Positions 45,265-53,711 of a stretch of 64,000 bases of DNA are shown here, piece after piece; position 1 is the first letter of the stretch, and each line of letters opens with the position of its first letter. This DNA is from Glaciecola sp965660625 (GTDB taxonomy: Bacteria; Pseudomonadota; Gammaproteobacteria; Enterobacterales; Alteromonadaceae), in contig CBFIAR010000005.1 in assembly GCA_965660625.1 (NCBI GenBank), forward strand, positions 92,605 through 156,604, given 5' to 3'. A program made the position numbers and the translations under genes. Below the pieces are notes generated by a model. It did not search any database, had not been told where the DNA came from, and was given only the letters and a program-made list of their open reading frames with translations.

Positions 45265-45485
45265 TTCAAGTCACATTGATGAATAGTTTGTAAGAACAAT
45301 CATAGTCGCGCACCCCGTATTGACTAACAAGAAGCACGCGATGCTCTTACCCTGAGTGGTCACTCACGTCATTGATGATGATACTAAGCACGTATTTACA
45401 CTATTGCCGCTACGCGCGATGGAAACGGCAAGACGTTCAAAACGATAGTTAACCCGGTTAATAAAGCACGTTCATTTGATAAATA

Positions 45486-45512
45486 AACGCAAACGGCTCT
45501 AGACAGAGCCGC
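45486..45512 (-). terminator. Terminator downstream of frameshifted secreted-protein gene
   Basis: CGGCTCT and AGAGCCG surround a 4-nt loop, with a T-rich stretch (TTTGCGTTTATTT) after it on the minus strand. It lies 20 bp after the stop codon. Confidence 0.7.
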
Positions 45513-45530
45513 TACACTTGATTAGGTTGA

Positions 45531-46072
45531 TTAGTTGCAAGGCTCGAAAATAAGCGAACCTGATTCAGGGACGCTTTGCGGTCCTGTTTCATCGATCCTT
45601 TGTGTAATAGACCACTGCATATCACTGAGGAGACTCTCGAATGAGAGCGAAGCATCAGTAGTATTTTTGAGGGAAACGGAGGGTAGAAAATCCGAACCAT
45701 CAAAACTAATGGTTGCTAAATTGAGCCACAATTGTGTTTCCGGATCACCATCAATCGCACCCACAAAAGCGCCGCTTTGCAAAACCCCGTTTTTAACCTC
45801 AAACCCAGGCAGAAAACCATAGAAAAGGTAGTATTCTTCGGGAATACTCCTATATTCAGCAATCCCAAACCCCAACGTGTTAGTAAGTACACGGAAACTA
45901 GTCGCAAACCCGAGTGCATTATCTTCTAATCCTAAGATTTCACCGGTAACTTTTACTCCCGTTGTGTCTTCAAACGAAAAGTCAAAAATTAATGATGCGT
46001 TTGCTACCCCAACCCATCCGCTAAATACTAATAAAACGATGATATTTTTTATTTTTTTATTTTTTTATTCAT
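45531..46072 (-). pseudogene. Secreted PEP-CTERM-like protein, frameshifted in poly-A leader
   Basis: An ATG at 46070-46072 preceded by AAGG starts MNKKIKK and meets a TAA after seven codons. From the third codon on, the sequence is three A-runs (7, 7 and 6) separated by single Ts. In the adjoining frame a perfect signal peptide follows (KNIIVLLVFSGWVGVANA), then a 160-residue mature part (SLIFDFSFEDTTGVKVTGEI, many Leu/Ser/Asp) to the stop at 45531. One extra A in the first or second A-run would join start and signal peptide. The end reads VPESGSLIFEPCN: the start of a PEP-CTERM motif, but without the following hydrophobic helix and basic tail. So it may be dead, slippage-controlled, or a sequencing error. 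Confidence 0.6.
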
Positions 46073-46468
46073 TTTGTGCGATTACCTTAAATATATCAGC
46101 CCAACGTTGAGCTGGAAAACCAAAAACATACCAGAAATTAAATCCAATAAATAACAATAACTTAAGTTTTTTGGTTACCTTAGATAATGTGACTGTAAAA
46201 GAAACTGACACCTTCTATTTTTATGATTAGATTTTTATTGACATTCGTTGCCCCAAGAAAAGACAGTTCCAGCCATGCAATTTTACGCATAGGAGTTTCT
46301 TCAAAAGTGATATTCCTTTGTCCGAGAAGTTTTTCTGCTGAACATCTGCAATCTGCTAATCGGGATAGTTCACTTATGGCTCTACAAAAGCTAGTAATAC
46401 GGAGAATATTCACGTATCGTAATTATTACGAAAAATTAAATGCTATTCCTCCTATACACAGGTATTTT

Positions 46469-49400
46469 ATGGCCACAGAGCAGCTGCATTTAAACGCAGT
46501 TTTGACTTGCGATGAAAGCGGCACAATAATGACTGCTAACATAGACTGTGAAGTATTATTTAATCAGCCAGGTAGTCAGATTGTAGGAGCAATACTGAGT
46601 GAGAAAATACAACTTGAGTCTGTTGTAAATATTCAACAGCATTTTGCTGCTGTTAGTGATGCAGCTAAAATGAATGCGCACGGTAAAGCAATTATTGCCA
46701 AAAGCATTGGAAATAACCAAGCTATTGAACTGTTAGCATGGCTTATGGAAGATGATAACAACAAAAAGAAACAAACTAAGCATACCTATCTATGTCATCT
46801 GAAAATTATTCCCAATCATTCAGGAAACACCCCAACCAACGGGTCAAAGAACTCTTTAATTGAAATCATTGATGACTTACAAAAAAACAGTATTTCAGAC
46901 CGTGGTGCGCATTACGTTTTTGGGCGTGGTCTCGACGCACTTTTAGAGTATACGCAAAGTGACTATGGTTTTATTGGTGAAATCCTTCACAACGCGGATA
47001 AAGAACCTTATTTGCAGACACATGCTATTACCAATATCGCTTGGAATGATGAAACGAGAAGCTTCTTTGACATGAATGCTCCTAGTGGCTTTGCATTTTT
47101 TAATAATAATACACTGTTTGGTCAGACGGTCACGAAGGGCGAGGTTGTTATTGCTAACTCCCCGAAAGAGCACCCTAAATCTGGAGGTTTGCCTGAGGGG
47201 CATCCTCCACTAAATCATTACTTAGGTTTGCCGATTCGTTGTAATGATGAACTGGTTGGTATGATAGGTATTTCAAATCGACCTAATGGCTATACTCAAG
47301 AAATTGTTGATGATTTATATTTTTTGATGAATTTTCTAGGTTTTCTAATAAAGTCTTATCAAAATGACAGGGAACGTAAATTTATTGCATCAAAACTTCA
47401 AGTTCAAAGCAAGGAACTTAACGAGGCAAACGATTTACTGCGAGCAGTGTATGAGTCAAGCAGAGATATACAGTTCGTTCTCGACAGTGATGGCGTCATA
47501 GTCAAATATCACGTGCATGATGATAAAGATTTATATCTGCCACCTGTTGAATTTATTGGGAAAAAGATACATGAGGTACTTCCAATACAAGTAGCCGAGC
47601 AATTTAAAAATGCATTTAATGAGGCAATTGCAAGTAACGCGTTAGTGTCATTCGACTACATGCTGCCAATGCCATCAGGCGATTGTACTTATAACGCCCG
47701 TATTATCTTACTTGAGGATAAAAAGACGGTTATCACTGCACGCGACATAAGCGCTGAAAAAGAGAAGGAATTCGCTCTAATCAAAGCGACCGAAGCGGTC
47801 GTAGAAATGAATAAAAAGTTAATCTTTCAAAAGCATGCAATGGACGAACACGCTATTGTGAGTATCACCGATGTTGAGGGCGACATCACCTATGTCAATG
47901 ACAAGTTCTGTGTTATCAGCGGTTATAGCCGTGAAGAGCTGCTGGGCAATAGGCATAATATCATTAAGTCAGATGAGCACCCAGACGCGTTTTTCGTGGA
48001 TATGTGGAAGACTATCTCTCGCGGTCAGACGTGGCATGGCGATATCAAGAATACCAGCAAGACGGGCAGAGACTATTGGGTGATGACGACGATTGTTCCG
48101 ACCCTAGATGATAAGGGTAGGCCCCTCCAGTATGTCGCTATTCGCACAGATATCACAGATCGTAAACAAGCCGAAGACGAACTGAAGCTGACTACTGAGA
48201 ACTTTGAAAGGGTTTTTAATTTATCTGCCTACATGGTTTGCATTGCCTCCACTGAAGGGTATCTCCTGAAGGTTAGCCCTGCATTTACTGAAACCCTTGG
48301 TTATTCTGAAAAAGAGCTTTTGGCTCAACCTTTTGTTGCCTTCGTTCATCCGAGTGACAAACAATCTACTCTCGATAACTTGGCGCCCCTCAGTATGGGG
48401 GAGCCAGTTATACGATATCCTAACCGTTATATCTGCAAAGATGGCTCCACTAAGTGGCTTGAATGGACAGCTCGTAATTTTGAGAGCGGAGGAAAAGTAT
48501 ATGCGGTTGCATATGATGTCACCGCTCGCAAGAATGCTGAAGCCGAGCTGGAACGCATCGCCCATTATGACCTACTGACTAATCTACCTAACCGTGTATT
48601 ACTGTCAGACCGATTAAGCCAAGCGATGGCACAGTGTGAACGCCGTAAGCAGTCATTAGCCGTTGCGTTTATGGATTTAGATGGTTTCAAAGTCGTCAAT
48701 GATACCTATGGTCATAATGTGGGGGATGAACTACTCGTTGAAGTGGCACAGCGCATGAAAGAGGCGTTACGTGTAGGTGATACGCTGGCACGTATTGGCG
48801 GCGATGAATTTATTGCGGTCATGGTTGATTTGGAAAACATTGAAGATAGTGAACCTGTATTAAAACGACTACTAAAGGCCGCTGCTGCTCCTGTTACTTT
48901 GGGTGATGCTGTAATGCAAGTTTCAGCGAGTATTGGTGTCAGCTTTTATCCACAAGACCATGGAGACGCAGGCCTACTCATGCGTCACGCAGACCAAGCC
49001 ATGTATGTTGCTAAGCAAGCAGGAAAAAACCGTTATCATTTTTTTGATACCACACAGGATAATGCGATCAAGACTCATGGGCAAAGTATCGACGATATTC
49101 GTGCCGCGTTGGATAGACGTGAGTTTGTGCTGCAGTATCAACCCAAAGTGAATATGAACACTGGCGAAGTTATTGGTGTAGAAGCGTTAATCCGCTGGCA
49201 GCATCCTGTCCGTGGTTTAGTCCCTCCTTTGGATTTCCTTCCGGCGATAGAAGGTCACGCCATTAGTCTGGAAATTGGCGAATGGGTCATACACACAGCA
49301 TTGAGCCAAATAAATCAATGGCGAAGCATGGGCTTAACGCTACCTATCAGCGTCAATATTAGCGCCTATCAATTACAACAACCTAACTTCTCCACTCGCT

Positions 49401-49873
49401 TAGCCGCATTGTTGGCAGCCCATCCTGACGTTAATCCGCATTATTTAGAATTGGAAATACTAGAAACCAGTGTATTAAGTGACATCAACCAAGTATTTGA
49501 CACCATGAGTGCTTGCCATGACTTAGGTGTCTACTTTTCCTTAGATGACTTTGGTACGGGGTATTCATCGCTTACCCATATCAAACGTCTACCAGCCTAC
49601 TTGATTAAAATCGACCAGAGCTTTGTGCGTGACATGCTGGAAGATGTTGACGATTTAGCGATTGTTGAAAGCGTCATTGGTTTAGCTAAAACATTCAAGC
49701 GCGAAGTCATTGCCGAGGGAGTCGAGACCATCGAACACGGAGTAGCATTGTTGGAACTGGGCTGTGAGTTGGCGCAGGGTTATGGCATTGCACAACCCAT
49801 CAATGCCGATGATATTCCTGAGTGGGTATCTAACTGGAAAGCGTATGATGCTTGGCAGGCTTATAAAAGCTGA
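46469..49873 (+). CDS. GAF/PAS-domain GGDEF-EAL bifunctional c-di-GMP protein
   Basis: The protein has 1135 residues from the ATG at 46469 (with ACAGG upstream); a longer frame from 46223 has an N-terminus unlike the rest and no ribosome site. Order: an N-terminal PAS-like region, a GAF domain (SDYGFIGEILH, HPPLNHYLGLPIRCNDELVGMIGI), three PAS modules (blocks like SREELLGNRHNII, GYSEKELLAQ), GGDEF, EAL. The GGDEF site is canonical (RIGGDEF, 777-781) with an RxxD inhibitory site (RVGD) five residues before it. The EAL motif is at Glu905 (GVEALIRWQHP), with NISAYQL, DDFGTGYSSL, IKIDQSFV and AEGVET. Both enzyme halves look active. No transmembrane segment, so it is cytosolic. Signal unknown. Confidence 0.93.
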   Translation: MATEQLHLNAVLTCDESGTIMTANIDCEVLFNQPGSQIVGAILSEKIQLESVVNIQQHFAAVSDAAKMNAHGKAIIAKSIGNNQAIELLAWLMEDDNNKKKQTKHTYLCHLKIIPNHSGNTPTNGSKNSLIEIIDDLQKNSISDRGAHYVFGRGLDALLEYTQSDYGFIGEILHNADKEPYLQTHAITNIAWNDETRSFFDMNAPSGFAFFNNNTLFGQTVTKGEVVIANSPKEHPKSGGLPEGHPPLNHYLGLPIRCNDELVGMIGISNRPNGYTQEIVDDLYFLMNFLGFLIKSYQNDRERKFIASKLQVQSKELNEANDLLRAVYESSRDIQFVLDSDGVIVKYHVHDDKDLYLPPVEFIGKKIHEVLPIQVAEQFKNAFNEAIASNALVSFDYMLPMPSGDCTYNARIILLEDKKTVITARDISAEKEKEFALIKATEAVVEMNKKLIFQKHAMDEHAIVSITDVEGDITYVNDKFCVISGYSREELLGNRHNIIKSDEHPDAFFVDMWKTISRGQTWHGDIKNTSKTGRDYWVMTTIVPTLDDKGRPLQYVAIRTDITDRKQAEDELKLTTENFERVFNLSAYMVCIASTEGYLLKVSPAFTETLGYSEKELLAQPFVAFVHPSDKQSTLDNLAPLSMGEPVIRYPNRYICKDGSTKWLEWTARNFESGGKVYAVAYDVTARKNAEAELERIAHYDLLTNLPNRVLLSDRLSQAMAQCERRKQSLAVAFMDLDGFKVVNDTYGHNVGDELLVEVAQRMKEALRVGDTLARIGGDEFIAVMVDLENIEDSEPVLKRLLKAAAAPVTLGDAVMQVSASIGVSFYPQDHGDAGLLMRHADQAMYVAKQAGKNRYHFFDTTQDNAIKTHGQSIDDIRAALDRREFVLQYQPKVNMNTGEVIGVEALIRWQHPVRGLVPPLDFLPAIEGHAISLEIGEWVIHTALSQINQWRSMGLTLPISVNISAYQLQQPNFSTRLAALLAAHPDVNPHYLELEILETSVLSDINQVFDTMSACHDLGVYFSLDDFGTGYSSLTHIKRLPAYLIKIDQSFVRDMLEDVDDLAIVESVIGLAKTFKREVIAEGVETIEHGVALLELGCELAQGYGIAQPINADDIPEWVSNWKAYDAWQAYKS

Positions 49874-50271
49874 GTGACTTAGCCATTGAGACTCACCAAA
49901 ACCGACCTTACAGAGCAGCAGCAGGCTGCGACAGATTTTGCCGCACTAGAGAGGTTTTCCTAGGTATTCAAAGAGTGCTCTTCGAGGATGCAAAATCGCA
50001 ATTATTACTGACTGATAATTCTGTCTGTTTATAAACATTGCTTGATGGTATGAGGCGCATAAACTCACCTAGAAAATCACTGACTATACGTACAGAATAG
50101 TCAACGAATGATTATTTTCCAGATTTATTTATGTGTGCAAGGTGCTTTTCCTGCACGAGCCCGCCATGGTAAACAACTTATTGTCGACCGACAAGATGGA
50201 ATATATTCTTATTTGTATCAGTGACGGATGAAAGCGAAATAAATATCGCTGTTCTCACCAGTTAAGCATGC
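49874..50271. other. Intergenic region upstream of tmRNA gene
   Basis: About 400 bp with no gene seen. The right end holds the ssrA promoter. A run resembling a decayed reading frame exists near 50130-50220, too short to call. Confidence 0.4.
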
Positions 50272-50277
50272 TATAAT
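50272..50277 (+). promoter_or_regulatory. -10 box of ssrA
   Basis: A perfect TATAAT lies 14 bp before the first base of mature tmRNA. The -35 region (near 50249-50255, TGTTCT-like) is poor. Confidence 0.65.
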
Positions 50278-50290
50278 CGAATTCTATCTC

Positions 50291-50648
50291 GGGGCTGCTC
50301 TGGATTCGACAGGATTCAATGATGCTGGAGGTGCATGCAGAGGTGCGGCTGGCCTCTTTAAAAAGCCGCAAAAAAATAGTCGCAAACGACGAAAACTACG
50401 CACTAGCAGCTTAATACCCTGCATAGGCCCTTCCACTCAAGTTCTTTTCACTAACTGAGGTACGGAAGGTCATACTAGTGAAATAGCGAGGGAAACTTGT
50501 CTAAGGTTGAACCGCGAAATAGTATTAGGCCAGTCCGAAGGAACCCTGTTTGTCGGGGTCCATAGGATTAAACAAATGACAAACTAAGCATGTAGTACCA
50601 AAGGTTGACGCTTTCTGGACGCGGGTTCAATTCCCGCCAGCTCCACCA
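50291..50648 (+). ncRNA. ssrA: Transfer-messenger RNA (tmRNA)
   Basis: A 358-nt one-piece tmRNA. The 5' end GGGGCTGCTCTGGATTCGAC is canonical and pairs with the 3' GCCAGCTCCACCA. The tag reading frame gives A-N-D-E-N-Y-A-L-A-A followed by TAA, the same peptide as in E. coli. The T arm GGTTCAATTCC and encoded CCA are intact. The gene serves ribosome rescue with SmpB. Its 3' end is a known island insertion site, and a decayed island follows. Confidence 0.98.
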
Positions 50649-50655
50649 ATTTGTA

Positions 50656-50694
50656 AAAAGCCCTAATGGGCCCTCACCGGCCATTAGGGCTTTT
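50656..50694 (+). terminator. Terminator of ssrA
   Basis: A perfect 14-bp stem (AAAAGCCCTAATGG / CCATTAGGGCTTTT) with an 11-nt loop and T-run immediately downstream of the tmRNA CCA end. Confidence 0.95.
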
Positions 50695-50760
50695 TATTAA
50701 CCCGCAACCTTACTATCAAGAAATTAGGGCTGATGCGGGCAATTGCGTACTAACCAACCT

Positions 50761-50961
50761 TCAAACGGCTTCAAACGTACTCCTTCTCAAGCAACTGGCC
50801 TCATACTCCAGCACATCTTATCGCCTGTACCTAACGTGACCACCAAGTTTCACATAAATCGGGCCTATCCCCTCTGAACGCCAGCGCTCCAGTGTCGCCT
50901 CGCTTACTTGCCAACGATTACAAAGCTCTCTTTGCGTCATAAGTGATTGATATTCATTCAT
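50761..50961 (-). pseudogene. AlpA/excisionase-like HTH protein with premature stop
   Basis: From an ATG with GGAG upstream, the frame reads MNEYQSLMTQRELCNRWQVS with EATLERWRSEGIGPIYVKLG and GHVRYRR, the MerR-like HTH_17 fold of AlpA and excisionase-type proteins. A TAA (50818-50820) cuts it after 47 residues. In the same frame the expected continuation (DVLEYEASCLRRSTFEAV) runs on to a TGA at 50761-50763. One nonsense change explains it. Such genes accompany prophages and integrative islands, in keeping with the ssrA locus. The 47-residue product still has most of the HTH and might bind DNA. Confidence 0.65.
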
Positions 50962-50991
50962 ATTGATTCTCCAGTATATTTTAGTTGATAA

Positions 50992-51008
50992 AGTCCCAAT
51001 TTGGGACT
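50992..51008. promoter_or_regulatory. Palindrome AGTCCCAA-T-TTGGGACT, candidate HigA operator
   Basis: A perfect 8-bp inverted repeat with one central base lies 12 bp before the higB start. Position and shape fit an autoregulatory operator of the toxin-antitoxin operon. Confidence 0.6.
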
Positions 51009-51020
51009 ATTATTGACTTT

Positions 51021-51323
51021 ATGAGAACCATTGCCTTATCGACACTGAAAACTTTCTGGGAAGAGAATCCAGAATACATGGATGCTAAAGAGTCAATACT
51101 TGCTTGGTATCGACATGCATTAGCGGCTGACTGGATCGCGCCTGCTGACGTTAAGCAGGACTTCAGAAATGCCAGCATCCTCAAAGACGGGCGTGTGGTT
51201 TTCAATATTGCAGGTAACAAGTACCGTTTGGTCGTGTGGATCAACTACGCTTATCGCGTGGTCTACATCCGGTTCATCGGCACCCATGCGCAATACGACA
51301 AAATTGACGTACAAACTATTTAA
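51021..51323 (+). CDS. higB: HigB-type mRNA interferase toxin
   Basis: This 100-residue RelE-superfamily toxin, counted from the ATG at 51021, has SILAWYRHALAADWIAPADVKQDF, then DGRVVFNIAGNKYRLVVWINY and VYIRFIGTHAQYDKIDV, the HigB_toxin pattern. A longer frame from 50985 overlaps the operator. Toxin before antitoxin is the usual HigBA order. Predicted to cleave mRNA on the ribosome. Intact as far as can be seen. Confidence 0.9.
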   Translation: MRTIALSTLKTFWEENPEYMDAKESILAWYRHALAADWIAPADVKQDFRNASILKDGRVVFNIAGNKYRLVVWINYAYRVVYIRFIGTHAQYDKIDVQTI

Positions 51324-51356
51324 TTGTCCCCTAGGTAGAAACGAGAGGTAAAAATT

Positions 51357-51725
51357 ATGGACATCAAACCAATCAAAACTAATGCCGACTATCGAGCGGC
51401 ATTAAAAGAAATTGAAAGCCTCATGATGGCTGGTCCAGACACACCAGAAGGTGAAAAGCTGGATGTGATGGTGACGCTTATCGAGGCCTATGAAGCGAAG
51501 CATTTCCCAATTGAATTGCCCGACCCCGTTGAAGCAATCAAATTCGAGATGGAACGCAAAGGGTTAACGGTAAAAGATCTTGAACCCATGATTGGTAAGA
51601 GTAATCGAGTGTATGAGATTCTCAACCATAAACGCTCTCTTACTCTGAAAATGATTTGGAAGCTACATGAGGGATTAGGTATTCCAGCAGAGTCCCTGAT
51701 CAAGCCGCCGCAAGGGCATGCTTAA
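51357..51725 (+). CDS. higA: HigA-type antitoxin (XRE HTH)
   Basis: The protein has 122 residues. An N-terminal region pairs with the toxin, and a C-terminal XRE-type HTH starts about residue 63 (IKFEMERKGLTVKDLEPMIGKSNRVYEILN). It should neutralise HigB and repress the operon. It starts 33 bp after higB. Its stop overlaps the start of the broken primase-helicase gene by eight bases. Confidence 0.9.
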   Translation: MDIKPIKTNADYRAALKEIESLMMAGPDTPEGEKLDVMVTLIEAYEAKHFPIELPDPVEAIKFEMERKGLTVKDLEPMIGKSNRVYEILNHKRSLTLKMIWKLHEGLGIPAESLIKPPQGHA

Positions 51726-52572
51726 GTATGAAGGCTATCAAAGCACCACTGAGATTGATGCGAGACTCTCTGAGCTTGAAGATGAGAAAAACCAGCTTCT
51801 AGCTCTCAGAAAACAACTTCAACAGCCCTCGCTAATTACGCCTGACTCAAAATTCTATACGCCAAAACAGAAGATCCCCATTTTCAAAGGTTTGTTTCGC
51901 GGGCGAACGGATATATTTGCTAACCGCTGGCAAAATAAACAAGGCCGCAGTGGCTACTCTGTAGCTTGCAATAACGAGTGGGTACAGGGTATCTGCAACA
52001 AGCCACGCGTCAAATGCCAAGATTGTAATCACCGACAATTCACAGAGTTAAATAACCAGGTCATTTATAGCCATTTAGCTGGGCAAAAAGTGGCAGGTCT
52101 CTATCCGTTAATGCACGACAACAATAAGGACAATACTGTATCGGAGATCGTTCAAGGTTATGGACATGTGTTCGTTGATGAGTGCCACCACGTTTCCGCG
52201 CCACGCTTTGAAATGGTACTAAATGAAGTTTGAGCCAAATATGTACTCAGCTTGACAGCCACTCCCGAACGACAGGATGGCCATCAGAAAATCATCTTTA
52301 TGGCAGCTGGGCCTATTCGTCACAAGGTTAAAAGCACGACCGAAGAGAAATTTGAGCAACAAGTCGTTGTTCATCAAATTTATGACACCCCGCCAAGGCA
52401 ATTAGTCCAGTCAGAAGAGCGACCAAAAATCTCTGACGCTTATCGATGGGTCATGGAGAATGATGAACGAACAGAGAGAATTATCAATAATGTTCTCGCT
52501 TGCCTTGAACAATCAAAACACACAATAGTTCCGAAGCTCCTGCGTAAGCATCAACCCGCATTAGCTTACTAA
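51718..52572 (+). pseudogene. Broken TOTE-type primase-helicase
   Basis: The first frame (51718-52233) opens with a coiled coil (LSELEDEKNQLLALRKQLQQ). It continues with the beginning of the primase domain known from TOTE conflict proteins (GLFRGRTDIFANRWQNKQGR, SGYSVACNNEWVQGICNKPR, CxxC of KCQDCNHRQF, SHLAGQKVAGLYPL). It then jumps straight to a DEAD-helicase stretch (GHVFVDECHHVSAPRFEMV) and stops at TGA. In the same frame, AKYVLSLTATPERQDGHQ continues the helicase to 52572, where it runs into unrelated residues. So it has an internal deletion of the primase catalytic core and Walker A region, an in-frame nonsense codon and a missing C-terminus. It cannot be active. Family assignment is from memory of these motifs. 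Confidence 0.75.
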
Positions 52573-52677
52573 AGCAATTGAGGGACTAATTCAGTTCCTA
52601 TTGTGGAAACCAAACCGGCGTCCCGTCCCACCACTAATAATTATCAATAGCTCGTGCTCATTAAGAACGAGGCTAAT

Positions 52678-53541
52678 TCACGCTTTTTTGCGGATTTCAA
52701 ACCAGATATTGAGGTAGTTCCCCGCAAAGATGATAATGGCACCAACGAAAACATAAATATCGATCGACTCATCATAGATCAACATGGCGGCGACGGCGAT
52801 TAAGGGCAAACGCACAAAATCAAGCGGAGCCACAACGGTGGCAGGTGCCAATGTTAACGCCTTAGTCACACAAAAATGCGCTAACAAGCCGCAAACAGCG
52901 AGTAATCCGAGGAGAGGTAAATCGACCATACGAGGAACAGCGATCATAGCATCGAATCCCGCTGAAATCAGACCAAAAATGAGTTGCAAAACACAAAGAT
53001 AAAGCATGATTGCTGAAATACTTTCAGTCCTAGTCAGCCGTTTCGTGGACACATAGGTAAGTGCGAAGAAAATAGCGCAAGCTCCTGCAGCCACAACGCC
53101 TGGATGTAGATTGTCGATATCAGGTCGCGCAACAACTAAAATACCGATAAAGCCCATGAGTGCAGAGATAAGTCGTATGGTTGTAAAACGTTCCCCCAAT
53201 AACAAGGGCGATAACAAAATAACCCATAGTGGTGTGGTAAATTCAAACGCAAACACCTGTGCCAATGGAATAACCGCCAAGGCATAAAACCATAAATTCT
53301 GACCAGTGAAATGGAAAATATTGCGGATAAGATGCGTACGCCACGCACGAATACCTATTTTTCGGTAAGTTCCGGTTGCATATATTAATACCACTACAAT
53401 CACCAAGGCGATGGCTGAACGATATAGCATTATCTCGAAGGTATCAAAACCAGCACTGAGTTCGCGCCCAGCAATTGCCATCGTCGTAAAACTGAAGATA
53501 GCGCCCAGCATCCATAAAGCCGCTTGCATAGCTAAACTCAT
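52678..53541 (-). CDS. EamA/DMT-family transporter
   Basis: This 287-residue inner-membrane protein has about ten transmembrane helices in two EamA repeats. The first starts at MSLAMQAALWMLGAIFSFTTMAI; LIPLAQVFAFEFTTPLWVIL-like segments mark helices 3-4; the second repeat begins near GVVAAGACAIFFALTYVS. A longer frame to 53631 has a hydrophilic N-terminus and is less likely. A metabolite exporter; the substrate is unknown. It separates the ssrA island from the next c-di-GMP gene. Confidence 0.9.
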   Translation of the reverse strand: MSLAMQAALWMLGAIFSFTTMAIAGRELSAGFDTFEIMLYRSAIALVIVVVLIYATGTYRKIGIRAWRTHLIRNIFHFTGQNLWFYALAVIPLAQVFAFEFTTPLWVILLSPLLLGERFTTIRLISALMGFIGILVVARPDIDNLHPGVVAAGACAIFFALTYVSTKRLTRTESISAIMLYLCVLQLIFGLISAGFDAMIAVPRMVDLPLLGLLAVCGLLAHFCVTKALTLAPATVVAPLDFVRLPLIAVAAMLIYDESIDIYVFVGAIIIFAGNYLNIWFEIRKKA

Positions 53542-53711
53542 AATGTTTCTCTTATTATCAATTCGATAAACAAATTGAAATAGAGTCGAAGGGCCTTGTG
53601 ATCTCGTTAACATAACGCCCTGCGAAACCACTGCATTAAATAAGCGAGCTCCATCGAGATGAAAAGCTAAGTGGTGCCCATCGACTATATTCCCAAATAG
53701 CTTATACTTAC

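Noticed and set aside
50640..52640. Attachment-site duplication of the ssrA 3' end at the right side of the island
   Set aside because: A stretch near 52618-52640 (TCCCGTCCCACCACTAAT) loosely resembles the tmRNA end, but the match is broken and no integrase gene is present.
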